From: Trichothermofontia sp964536415 | Lineage (GTDB): Bacteria > Cyanobacteriota > Cyanobacteriia > B231 | Length of the DNA stretch: 52,514 nucleotides | Assembly: GCA_964536415.1 (NCBI GenBank) | Contig: CAZHXN010000022.1 | Coordinates: forward strand, 1 to 52,514 | Reading direction: 5' to 3' | Shown here: positions 7,971 through 15,559 of the stretch, piece by piece | Position numbering within the stretch: position 1 is the stretch's first letter | Layout: each line of letters begins with the position of its first letter | Program-made: the position numbers and the translations under genes | The notes under the pieces: generated by a model | Seen by the model: only the letters and a program-made list of their open reading frames with translations | Database searches by the model: none | What the model was told of the DNA's origin: nothing

Positions 7971-9557
7971 CTAGAGAGTCGTTACCTTGAGGCTGGCTGG
8001 CTGGCCCCGATCGCCAATTACCCGCAGATGGCGTTGATTCGCATCTAAATGACGCACAATCTTATAAATCGTCTCTACCTGATCCGCTGCCCCCACCCGA
8101 TCGGCTAATTCCGCCAAAGACAAGGGAACGCCCGCCCCCCGTAGGGTGGTGACGACCTGGGTTTGCAAGGCCAACACCGAAGCCGCCGCCTGTTTACCCG
8201 CTTCCACCCCCGGTTGGTGATAGGCATTGATATTAATCAACGACGCATAAAGACCCACCGCCCGTTCATAAAGCGCAATCAGGGCACCGATCGTGCGCGG
8301 CTCCACATCCGGTATCGTCAAGGTAATAGAATCTCGCTGATTATCATAGAGCGCTTGCCGGGTGCCTAATAAAAAGCCCGATAGGAAATCGCCAGAAGTA
8401 ATCCCCGGTTCAATATCGATCGAAGGCCCCGATCGATCCTTCAGGACCTCAATAAAAGTCACGAAAAAGTTAGGAATTCCTTCACGCAATTGCTGCACAT
8501 AGGCGTGTTGATCGGTAGACCCCTTATTGCCGTAAACCGCAATGCCCTGATGGACCACCTGCCCCGCCAGATCCCTTTCCTTCCCAAGGGACTCCATCAC
8601 CAACTGTTGCAAGTACCGACTGAACAAGAGCAAGCTATCCTTATAGGGCAAAATGACCATGTCCTTCAGCCCCTGGCCCGCACCGGCGTAGTACCAACTC
8701 AAAGCCAGTAAAGCCGCCGGATTTTGTTCAATCAAAGGCACACGGGTAGCCTGATCCATCTCCTTAGCCCCGGCCAGCATCGCGTGGATATCAATCCCTT
8801 GCAGGGCCGCCGGGAGCAACCCCACCGCAGACAGTTCCGAAGTCCGTCCGCCCACCCAGTCAAACATGGCGAATTCCGCCAACCAATGTTCTGCCGCCGC
8901 TTGTTGCGAGAGGCGACTCCCCGTCATGGTGATGGCGACAGCATGTTTGGCAAAGTCCAACCCTAGCTGTTTATAAACCGCCTGCACCTCCAACATCCCA
9001 TTACGGGTTTCCGGGGTACCGCCAGATTTACTGATGACAATGACCAGCGTACTTTTCAGTCGATCCTTGAGAGACTCCAAGAGGCGATCGATCCCTGCTG
9101 GGTCCGTATTGTCAATAAAGTGAATCGCGAGGGGGGCTGGGTCAGGCGCGAGGGCCGCCGCCACAAATTGGGGACCCAGGGCCGACCCCCCAATCCCAAT
9201 CACCAGCAGGTCCGTAAACTTAAAAGCACCAGGGGGGCAGATCTCCTGGCGATGGATCTGACGCACAAAGGTATCGATCTGGGCCAGAGAATCGACGATT
9301 TGCTGGCGTGTCTCCGCATCGGGGGCAAGATCCGGGTCCCGCAGCCAGTAATGACCCACACGGCGCTGCTCATCCGGATTAGCGATCGCCCCCGCCTCCA
9401 GATCAGCCATTGCCGAAAAAGCCTTAGCAAACGGTTGTTCTAAGCGGCTAATCCACTCCGGGCTAAAGCGCATCCGACTGACATCAAGGTAAACATTGAG
9501 TCCTGGGTGGTAGTAGAGCCAGTCTTGATAACGTTGCCAAAGGGCCGCAGCATCCAT
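7971..9557 (-). CDS. pgi: Glucose-6-phosphate isomerase
   Basis: A 528-residue phosphoglucose isomerase that interconverts glucose 6-phosphate and fructose 6-phosphate in glycolysis, the oxidative pentose phosphate route and glycogen metabolism. The sugar-phosphate site is visible as VIGIGGSALGPQF and the SIS fold segment as VISKSGGTPETRNGM; the motif FDWVGGRTSELSAVG follows. ATG at 9557 is chosen over an upstream TTG because the MDAAALWQRY opening matches cyanobacterial relatives and a GGGGAG element lies 5 bp before it. Confidence 0.95.
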   Translation of the reverse strand: MDAAALWQRYQDWLYYHPGLNVYLDVSRMRFSPEWISRLEQPFAKAFSAMADLEAGAIANPDEQRRVGHYWLRDPDLAPDAETRQQIVDSLAQIDTFVRQIHRQEICPPGAFKFTDLLVIGIGGSALGPQFVAAALAPDPAPLAIHFIDNTDPAGIDRLLESLKDRLKSTLVIVISKSGGTPETRNGMLEVQAVYKQLGLDFAKHAVAITMTGSRLSQQAAAEHWLAEFAMFDWVGGRTSELSAVGLLPAALQGIDIHAMLAGAKEMDQATRVPLIEQNPAALLALSWYYAGAGQGLKDMVILPYKDSLLLFSRYLQQLVMESLGKERDLAGQVVHQGIAVYGNKGSTDQHAYVQQLREGIPNFFVTFIEVLKDRSGPSIDIEPGITSGDFLSGFLLGTRQALYDNQRDSITLTIPDVEPRTIGALIALYERAVGLYASLININAYHQPGVEAGKQAAASVLALQTQVVTTLRGAGVPLSLAELADRVGAADQVETIYKIVRHLDANQRHLRVIGDRGQPASLKVTTL

Positions 9558-10036
9558 AGGTACTCCCCAATCCCGTATCCTGTCCAAATTGGTCAATCCC
9601 TAGTTTAGTTGACGGGTGAAACCCAAATTTGCATAAATGTTTAGATGTCGCCCCCACTACTGTCGTGCAACCGCTTCTCATCTCACCCTGCTAGGCACCG
9701 CCTAGCGGCGCTGATGGCCTGTCCATAAATACATTAGCCCGCCTCTCACGCTTGGCGCATAGCATTTCGTGGCCATCCCAGCGCGTCGCCTATGATGGGG
9801 CGCAGTCTTTACTTAGCATGAGCAGCACTAATTCACGCGTGTGTTGTGACGCGCACTTTGTTCATGAGGTAATTGTTAAGTTTCTGATAAGTTTCTGACA
9901 TTAAAAAATATCAATAAAAGCTACGTTACACTAATAGAAATAGGCAGGGATACCTATCAGGCGATAGGATTAATTCACTGGGTTAAGTGTAGCCTAATCC
10001 ATAGTGGGAATACATTCGGACTATATAAACAATAGG

Positions 10037-10058
10037 CGATTTTCTTAAAATCGTTTTT
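10037..10058 (+). terminator. Terminator-like hairpin
   Basis: A perfect 7-bp stem CGATTTT/AAAATCG with a 3-base loop is followed by five T. The stem is weak and no intact plus-strand gene ends nearby, so function is uncertain. Confidence 0.35.
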
Positions 10059-10121
10059 CCAGTAGGGTTGTCACAGGAATCGGTTAAATAGATAAGTCGT
10101 AAAAAACTATGAAATTGTGTT

Positions 10122-10216
10122 TACAGCCTTTGTCGCCTCAGTGAGGGGTAGGCAAGAGGCTTGAGCCAATTGTTCATCAGGTGCTTCTGTCCTTCAGAGA
10201 CTTGGGAAACGCTGTA
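10122..10216 (+). repeat. 95-bp MITE-like interspersed repeat, copy A
   Basis: This block matches 49383-49477 in inverse orientation over its full 95 bp with 5 differences, and its right end matches bases 1-24. It begins TACAGCCTTT and ends AAACGCTGTA, so the ends are imperfect inverted repeats. If the outer TA is a target duplication, the element is 91 bp, starting CAGC and ending GCTG, as expected for small non-autonomous relatives of IS630/Tc1 elements. Confidence 0.75.
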
Positions 10217-10380
10217 TTCCCGCTGGCTACAGGGAGCAATAGAAGGGGCGATCGCGGTACAGAAGAGCCGGGAACTGAAGCATCCTGGGCATAATAGCCA
10301 GTTGATACACATAGCCGGTTGATGCAATCGGAGAGACAGCAAATCAACCTAAGGTGGGTGTATTTTTAGGGAGATTTTCA

Positions 10381-10545
10381 ATGAACTTTGAACAAACGTT
10401 CGATTATATTGTGGTCGGTGGGGGTTCCACGGGTTGTGTGGTAGCTAATCGCCTGAGCCAAGCCGGTCTCTACCGGGTGCTACTCTTGGAAGCGGGTGCA
10501 CCGGATGATAATCCCAATATCCATTCATTGATACAGCTTATGTGA
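10381..10545 (+). pseudogene. GMC oxidoreductase, N-terminal fragment
   Basis: The first roughly 48 codons encode the FAD-binding start of a glucose-methanol-choline oxidoreductase (choline dehydrogenase type): DYIVVGGGSTGCVVANRLS, then VLLLEAG and DDNPNIH. A normal GMC protein has over 500 residues. Here the frame changes to unrelated sequence after about 10525 and stops at 10545. The start ATG with an upstream AGGGAG looks intact, so the 5' end of a real gene survives while the rest has been deleted. Confidence 0.8.
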
Positions 10546-10870
10546 TTGAACTGGCCGATGGCCCCTCAGGACTGCCCCGCATTGAATCCGTTAATAACAT
10601 TTACAACAGTATCTTTGTGGCCCAGGCATTTGCTGGGGTAGACCCCTCACCGGAAGCCGTTGGCCTAGTCGGTCGCGACCCGATTACGGGAGAACCCGCC
10701 GATTATGATCCCACCGCCAATTCCCTGGTTTCCCAGCAGGTTGTACAAAACTCCTATGGCCTCTTTTTTAGCGGTGACTTTCCGGGATTCCTCAATACCT
10801 TTACCTCCGATGCCCTTTGGCTGTTTGCCGGTGATCCCACCCTATTGCCCTATGCCAACCTGTATGAGGT
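10542..10870 (+). pseudogene. NTF2/SnoaL-like domain fragment
   Basis: This frame encodes a piece ending in a recognisable NTF2-like fold pattern: QNSYGLFFSGDFPGFLNTF, then SDALWLFAGDP and LPYANLYE, which corresponds to the helix, strand and substrate pocket of SnoaL-like proteins. The earlier part (residues 1-60) I do not recognise. There is no proper start codon, and the frame runs directly from the GMC fragment, so it is a deletion joint product. After about 10870 homology ends and aldo/keto reductase sequence begins in another frame. Confidence 0.55.
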
Positions 10871-10899
10871 GGAGCTTGGTCGAACGCTCCTGCGAACCA

Positions 10900-11479
10900 G
10901 AATTTTTGCCCATGTCCCACGAACTGGATGTTGGCCTCGTGTGCTGGTCAGCCCTGGCCGGGGGCCTGGTCACAGGTAAATACAACCGCGGTCCCCTCGC
11001 GGCGAATGAACTCTATCGCCTACGGGAACACGTCGATCCTCAGCAAACGGCTTTTTGGAGCGCAGTAACCCAGCGGAATTTAGCCATTATGGAGGGCGTG
11101 GTGAAACTGGCGGATGAGTGGGGCCTGCCCCCAGTCCAATTGGCCCTGCGCTGGTTAATGCAACAAAAGGTGACCACAATCCCCATTTTCTCGGCCCGCA
11201 CCCTGGACCAAGCCAAGGAGATTTTAGACTGCTGCAACCTTACCTTGAGTGAAACGCAAATGCAGCAAATTGATCAGGTCACCCAACCGGCGATCGCGTC
11301 GATCATGCCCGCAGTGGGTCCCTATCCCTATCCCATGCTGGAGTACGGCAGTCCAGCATTACCCCATTTCTACTCCCGCACCCTCTTATTTGGCGAACTT
11401 CCTCTTATTTGGCGAACTTGAGGACCAAATCATTAACCACCGTCGCGCCTTTGCCTATAAATATCAACCCAAATCTTGA
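10900..11479 (+). pseudogene. Aldo/keto reductase, C-terminal fragment with frameshift
   Basis: The segment encodes the C-terminal half of an aldo/keto reductase barrel: VCWSALAGGLVTGKY, then a VQLALRWLMQQ helix and the NADPH-binding IPIFSARTLDQAKE region. The N-terminal half with the catalytic Asp-Tyr-Lys-His set is absent. Near the end a 19-bp tandem duplication (11383-11420) shifts the frame; joining across it restores a sensible tail, GELEDQIINHRRAFAYKYQP, to the TGA at 11477. The gene is therefore broken twice. Confidence 0.75.
11383..11420 (+). repeat. 19-bp perfect tandem duplication causing a frameshift
   Basis: The block starting CTCTTATTTGGCGAACTT occurs twice with a 19-bp period (11383-11401 and 11402-11420, the last base differing). 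Because 19 is not a multiple of three it moves the aldo/keto reductase reading frame. The near identity of the units points to a young slippage event. Confidence 0.85.
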
Positions 11480-11751
11480 GGCACCCCTTCCCTCCCCTAT
11501 CGTGTTAGGGCGGTTGATAAGGCGACAATTTTGGGGATCTACGGGTAAGATCTGTCAGATGGGCCGCTGGCGATCGCAACCTGACACGACCTGACCCCCA
11601 GGTTCATGGTGAATGCCTGACCCCCAGGTTAACGGTTAACGGTTAGCCCGTGAAAGATCACAAAAGATCACAATTGACGGTACGTTCGAGTAGCGCATCT
11701 CGTAGGCGAATCTGGGCGAGAATCGATCGGGAGGAGGCAGGTAAAATCGGT
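11480..11751. other. Upstream region of exbB with short direct repeats
   Basis: About 270 bp holding two copies of CCTGACCCCCAGGTT (near 11590 and 11617; each copy contains a CCTG/CAGG dyad), a triple GGTTAAC-type tandem (near 11628-11646) and a doubled AAAGATCACA (near 11652-11671). These may be promoter-region repeats for exbBD, but I cannot assign a factor. Confidence 0.4.
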
Positions 11752-12501
11752 ATGAACATCTTTGAGATCTTTCAAAAAGGCGGCGTTACCATGCTGCCTC
11801 TGTTGTTCCTCTCAATTTTGGCCCTAAGTGCGATCGTGGAACGACTGTGGTTTTGGAGCAGTGTGCTCACGGGGGAGCGCCAAGTTGTCAGTCGGGTGCT
11901 AGAAGCAGCCCGCTATGATTGGGTAGCAGCCACCCGCATTGCCCAGGAAGCCAGAAGTCAACCGATCGGGCGGTTTCTCTATGCCCCGTTACGATTACCA
12001 GAAGAACCCGATCCCGAACTGTTTCGGCTAGCCTTGGAAGCGGCGGCTGACGACGAACTAGCAGGGATGCGCCGGGGGGATAAGATCCTGGAGGCGGTGA
12101 TTGCCCTTGCTCCGTTACTGNNNNNNNNNNNNNNNNNNNNNNNNNNNNNNNGATTAGGGGACCTGGGAACGGCTTCGACAGCAGGTGTAACATTGGGCAT
12201 CGGCGAAGCCCTGATCAGTACGGCGACGGGGCTGATCGTCGCGATCGTCAGTCTCGCTTTTTATCGCCTATTCCAGGGATTTGTGTTCACCCAGATCAAG
12301 ATTTTCCGGCAAGCAGGCAACGAACTGGAACTGCTCTATCGTCAGTATTGGCCTAACCGCAAACAGGTGGCCACGCCCACCGTGGATAAGACCATTCATC
12401 CTGTGTCTCCACCGGAGAATCGTCCTCACCCCCCCCTACCCTCCCCCAACCTTTCCCTAGACGAACTCGCTGAACTCAGACAGGAACCGCCCCACGCCTA
12501 A
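11752..12501 (+). CDS. exbB: ExbB/TolQ/MotA-family proton channel protein (contains assembly gap)
   Basis: Inner-membrane proton channel subunit that pairs with ExbD to use the proton motive force. Visible: an N-terminal transmembrane segment (TMLPLLFLSILALSAIVER), a cytoplasmic loop, and the C-terminal pair of helices with TAGVTLGIGEALISTATGL. The 31 N at 12121-12151 fall exactly where the conserved GLLGTVxG helix should be, so about 15-20 residues are hidden and the frame across the gap is not reliable. ATG at 11752 (MNIFEIFQKGG) is preferred over farther upstream codons because family homology starts there. exbD follows after 16 bp. The tail is proline-rich. Confidence 0.88.
   Translation: MNIFEIFQKGGVTMLPLLFLSILALSAIVERLWFWSSVLTGERQVVSRVLEAARYDWVAATRIAQEARSQPIGRFLYAPLRLPEEPDPELFRLALEAAADDELAGMRRGDKILEAVIALAPLLXXXXXXXXXXXLGDLGTASTAGVTLGIGEALISTATGLIVAIVSLAFYRLFQGFVFTQIKIFRQAGNELELLYRQYWPNRKQVATPTVDKTIHPVSPPENRPHPPLPSPNLSLDELAELRQEPPHA
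12121..12151. other. Assembly gap (31 N)
   Basis: Unknown bases inside exbB. The run length is not compatible with the number of residues expected for the family at this place, so the true length is probably different. Confidence 0.95.
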
Positions 12502-12517
12502 CCCCCGATCAGATACC

Positions 12518-13120
12518 ATGAAAATCCGCCTTGACATGCCCGCTGAAGAATCCCGGATTGAAATTGTCCCCCTGATTGATGTCATTTTTTGTATCCTGAT
12601 CTTTTTTATCCTGGCCGCCCTGCAACTAACGCGACAACAAGCGATTAGTGTCGAATTACCGCAGGCGCAAACAGGCACCTTACAAATTCGAGAAATGCTG
12701 ATTGTCAGTATTGATGCAGCGGGTCAGACCTATGTGGATCAACAGCCAGTTAATTCTGAGCAATTGCTGCTGATTCTGCGGGGCTATCAGCAATCGAAAC
12801 CGGAAGGATTAATGGTGCTATATGCCGATCGCTCAGCGGTCTATGCCAACGTGATTACGGTGTTGGATCAAATGCGATCGATCGGGGGGACGCGCGTAGC
12901 CCTGGCCACACTCCCCGAAGCGGCTGATCCTCGTCGCCCAAATTTGCCGCTGCTCCCTCTCAACCCCACGCTACCAGGGATGGGCACACCCCCCCCTGTC
13001 CTTCCCACCTTTCCTACCACCACCGAGAACCTGGCTCCCCTAGGCCCAATGGTGCCAATGCCAGAGGCTCAACCCAGTCCCCTACCCCCTCCGGCTCCCC
13101 CGTTGCCAGCTAATCCGTAG
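12518..13120 (+). CDS. exbD: ExbD/TolR biopolymer transport protein with Pro-rich tail
   Basis: A 200-residue ExbD/TolR protein: short cytoplasmic start, one transmembrane helix (about residues 17-36) with the conserved proton-relay aspartate D21 in PLIDVIF, and a periplasmic domain to about residue 135. Residues 138-200 are an unusual extension in which about a third of residues are proline. Typical ExbD proteins have about 140 residues and lack it. No tonB gene is adjacent. It is translationally close to exbB and clearly in its operon. Confidence 0.92.
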   Translation: MKIRLDMPAEESRIEIVPLIDVIFCILIFFILAALQLTRQQAISVELPQAQTGTLQIREMLIVSIDAAGQTYVDQQPVNSEQLLLILRGYQQSKPEGLMVLYADRSAVYANVITVLDQMRSIGGTRVALATLPEAADPRRPNLPLLPLNPTLPGMGTPPPVLPTFPTTTENLAPLGPMVPMPEAQPSPLPPPAPPLPANP

Positions 13121-13175
13121 CTCATCCAAACTTTGATCCACCATCACTTTGTCTACGAGAGCAGAGTCGTACCCT

Positions 13176-13493
13176 ATGTTGCCATTTCTCAATACGCTCC
13201 TCGGACGCCACCCCGATCGCGTACACGCCAACGTCGAAATCTACACCTGGCAAACCTGTCCCTACTGCATTCGGGCCAAGCTATTGCTCTGGTGGAAGGG
13301 CGTTCAATTCACAGAATATAAAATCGATGGCGATGGAGCCGCACGAGTACGCATGGCCGCACGGGCCAATGGCCGCAAAACTGTGCCCCAGATTTTTATC
13401 AATGATCAGCACATTGGCGGCTGTGGCGATCTCTACGCCCTCGATGCTGAGGGAAAATTAGATCCCCTATTGGCCCAACCGAGCGACGCATGA
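13176..13493 (+). CDS. grxC: Glutaredoxin (GrxC type)
   Basis: A dithiol glutaredoxin of 105 residues with the active site CPYC at positions 28-31 and the TVPQIFINDQHIGG glutathione-binding segment. It reduces mixed disulfides with glutathione in the cytoplasm. ATG at 13176 is preferred over a TTG 27 bp upstream. Its last codons overlap the start of tadA by four bases (ATGA), which implies translational coupling. Confidence 0.92.
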   Translation: MLPFLNTLLGRHPDRVHANVEIYTWQTCPYCIRAKLLLWWKGVQFTEYKIDGDGAARVRMAARANGRKTVPQIFINDQHIGGCGDLYALDAEGKLDPLLAQPSDA

Positions 13494-14047
13494 TCTCCCT
13501 CACTGCGATCGCCGATCCGACCCATCCCAGCCATGTGTACTGGATGGCGCAGGCGATCGCCCAGGCCGCCGCCGCTGGCGCAGCGGGAGAAGTGCCCGTG
13601 GGAGCCATCATTGTGGGACCCCAGGGAGAAGTCCTGGCCACAGCAGAAAATCGACGGGAACGGGATTGTGACCCAACTGCCCACGCAGAAATAGTCGCCC
13701 TACGGCAAGCCGGACAACGATTGGGGAACTGGCACTTAAACGAGTGCATTCTTTACGTCACCCTGGAACCCTGCCCCATGTGTGCGGGGGCGATCGTCCT
13801 AGCGCGGTTAGGGTTGCTCGTGTATGGGGCCAGTGATCCAAAAACCGGAGCCGTGCGCACCGTCTTGAAGCTGCCCGATAGTCCAGCCTCCTTCCACAAG
13901 CTCAAGGTCGTGGGTCAGGTCCTAGAAACCGAGTGTCGCCAGCAATTGCAGACCTGGTTCGCCCAACGTCGCCAACAGCACCGGCAACAAAAACACCAGC
14001 AACAAAACCAGCAACAAAACCAGCAACAAAACCCGTTGCCCTCCTAA
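13490..14047 (+). CDS. tadA: tRNA-specific adenosine-34 deaminase TadA
   Basis: Deaminates the wobble adenosine of tRNA-Arg(ACG) to inosine. The zinc site is visible: H65-A-E67 with E67 as proton shuttle, and PCPMC giving C95 and C98. The core ends near residue 160. The last 25 or so residues are a glutamine/asparagine-rich tail encoded by a 12-bp tandem repeat (near 13995-14035), not expected for this family and probably disordered. It starts within the end of the glutaredoxin gene. Confidence 0.95.
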   Translation: MISLTAIADPTHPSHVYWMAQAIAQAAAAGAAGEVPVGAIIVGPQGEVLATAENRRERDCDPTAHAEIVALRQAGQRLGNWHLNECILYVTLEPCPMCAGAIVLARLGLLVYGASDPKTGAVRTVLKLPDSPASFHKLKVVGQVLETECRQQLQTWFAQRRQQHRQQKHQQQNQQQNQQQNPLPS

Positions 14048-14110
14048 ACCCTGCCCTCAACGACACTGATCGCGATCGCCCCCTCCCCCTCCCTCCGATA
14101 CTCCAAAACC

Positions 14111-14902
14111 TTATTCATAGGGAGCAGGGCTGCTGAGAATGCTCAGGATTTGTTCAGGCGTACCCAGGTCACCCACAATTTTACGTACAGGGGGGGGCCA
14201 CAGTTTCACCAGGGTGGGCGTTGCCGTAATTTGATCCTGCTCGGCCTGTTCGGGATGTTTCACCACATTGATCACCTTGAGCGTATAGGGATGGGCCAGG
14301 GAGTGTTCCAGCACTTGCCGCAGATTGCGCAGGATTTTTTCCGTCATGCCATCATAGGCAGAAACAAAGAGGCGCAAGGCATAACCAGGGATGGGGCTAC
14401 CAGAGAGGGATGGGCTGGGATCTGGGTGCAGGTGACCCGCCATTACGTTCGCGACGTGTCTCCCCATCCTGGCTGGGGCTTGAGACTGTCCCACCTGAAC
14501 CACGAGATTGTGATACATCCACAGTTGGGGGAATTGCTGTCGATAGGCAGCCAGGAGAATAGGGTTACCGGCATATTGCCGCCACGGCACCACCTGCCAA
14601 GATAACCCAGGGGTTTGGAACATCGCATTCAACAACAATTGATACTGGCGCACCGGGGGATATAGCTCTGCAACCCACTGCATCTCCTGGGTTTGGGGAT
14701 CGCGCCAGCGATCGATCGTTGCGGTATAGGAGGGAACCAGGAAGTGGGGCGGTTCGGGCAAATCAAGAATTGATTGTAAGGCTGTACAAAGTTGCACATG
14801 CCAATGCTTTTGTTTAGCAGGATCGATGCAATACACCGCATCCCCGCCAGGGGTAAACAGGGCAATTCCTTTAAAGCGATCGGGAAGAGGAACAGAAGAC
14901 AA
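14111..14902 (-). CDS. KaiB-domain protein with N-terminal extension
   Basis: A 263-residue protein whose C-terminal part (about 174-256) has the KaiB/thioredoxin-like fold: LRLFVSAYDGMTEKILRNLR, then YTLKVINVVKHPEQAEQ, then ATPTLVKLWPPPVRKIVGDL, matching KaiB and the N-terminal sensor of SasA. The first 160 residues form a separate domain I know only as an extension in some cyanobacterial KaiB-family proteins; its role is unknown. It is not the core clock KaiB, which has about 100 residues. The only plausible start is a TTG at 14902, since an in-frame stop lies upstream and the next ATG is near codon 73. Small genes for a hypothetical protein and a lone HisKA domain lie upstream on the same strand. 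Confidence 0.75.
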   Translation of the reverse strand: MSSVPLPDRFKGIALFTPGGDAVYCIDPAKQKHWHVQLCTALQSILDLPEPPHFLVPSYTATIDRWRDPQTQEMQWVAELYPPVRQYQLLLNAMFQTPGLSWQVVPWRQYAGNPILLAAYRQQFPQLWMYHNLVVQVGQSQAPARMGRHVANVMAGHLHPDPSPSLSGSPIPGYALRLFVSAYDGMTEKILRNLRQVLEHSLAHPYTLKVINVVKHPEQAEQDQITATPTLVKLWPPPVRKIVGDLGTPEQILSILSSPAPYE

Positions 14903-14939
14903 GGGAATTGATCGGGTGAAGGATTAAAGGAGAGGGAAC

Positions 14940-15170
14940 TCAGGAACGGCGATAAAACCATCCTAAGATATTAATATCCTGCTGCATCTTGAGAAATTCT
15001 TGTTGATTGCGGCTAGCCGTTTCGTAATACCACTGACAGTAGTGTTGAAACTCCCGGCGGGCCTCAACCTCATACCGGAAGTCGTAGGCAAGTTGGTGAA
15101 CCTGCAAAATTTCCGGTGCAACATAGGGCGCGATCGGAACCAGCCAACACAGGTTATCTGATAGCATCAT
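14940..15170 (-). CDS. Small conserved-looking hypothetical protein
   Basis: A 76-residue protein rich in aromatic and charged residues, with a probable long helix (VHQLAYDFRYEVEARREFQ) and a closing ILGWFYRRS. I do not recognise a named family. Start ATG at 15170 is preceded by GAAGGAAA, a plausible ribosome binding site. It lies 37 bp upstream of the KaiB-domain gene and 44 bp downstream of the HisKA gene on the same strand, so the three could be one transcript. Confidence 0.65.
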   Translation of the reverse strand: MMLSDNLCWLVPIAPYVAPEILQVHQLAYDFRYEVEARREFQHYCQWYYETASRNQQEFLKMQQDINILGWFYRRS

Positions 15171-15214
15171 TTTCCTTCAGGGCTACAAAGAGAATTCCAC
15201 AACCAGAGTCGAGC

Positions 15215-15493
15215 CTAGCCTACACCTTGATCCATGCCTTGATCAAAATCCTGATCAAATTGCGCCAGCATCTTATTCAACGTTTGACTCATCTGTCTAG
15301 TGGCAAGATGAATCTGGTGTAAGTAAGCGTGGCGTTGATCTTCACTGCATTGGTGGCCATGTTCTTTGAGTAATTCTGCAGACATAATGATAATGCTCAG
15401 AGGTGTACGAATTTCATGGGAGAAACTCGTAATCTGACGCGCATTTAAAGATTCCGGTAGCTGCGGCTGGGCCGATTGCAGATCGGTGTACAT
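15215..15493 (-). CDS. Stand-alone HisKA phosphoacceptor domain protein
   Basis: A 92-residue protein that is essentially only the dimerization/phosphoacceptor domain of a histidine kinase. The H-box FSHEIRTPLSIIIMSAELL places the phospho-accepting histidine at residue 26, followed by a second helix (HQIHLATRQMSQTLNKML). There is no ATP-binding HATPase domain before or after it, and the frame stops cleanly. A strong GGGAGGGAG site precedes ATG 15493, so it looks like a translated gene and not a fragment. It may act as a phosphotransfer or decoy partner for a full kinase. Confidence 0.75.
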   Translation of the reverse strand: MYTDLQSAQPQLPESLNARQITSFSHEIRTPLSIIIMSAELLKEHGHQCSEDQRHAYLHQIHLATRQMSQTLNKMLAQFDQDFDQGMDQGVG

Positions 15494-15559
15494 TCTCCCT
15501 CCCTAATGAATGATGACGCGGGGGTGTCGTCATTACCCTGATGGCGACTGTAACAAATC

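Larger units (their letters stand above)
9558..10380. other. Intergenic region with hairpins and the 95-bp repeat
   Basis: About 820 bp with no supported gene. It carries the pgi upstream region, a perfect hairpin CCTATC-AGGC-GATAGG (9953-9968), a duplicated AAGTTTCTGA near 9880-9900, a terminator-like hairpin at 10037-10058, and the 95-bp repeat at 10122-10216. A ribosome-binding-like AGGGAG precedes the broken GMC gene at 10381. Confidence 0.5.

Noticed and set aside
10121..10342. Minus-strand frame ending in the 95-bp repeat
   Set aside because: The shared part is the repeat. The differences between copies are all non-synonymous in this frame, which argues against selection on a protein.
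14629..14961. 110-codon frame overlapping the KaiB-domain gene start
   Set aside because: It has an ATG while the KaiB-domain gene uses TTG, but only the latter frame shows homology.
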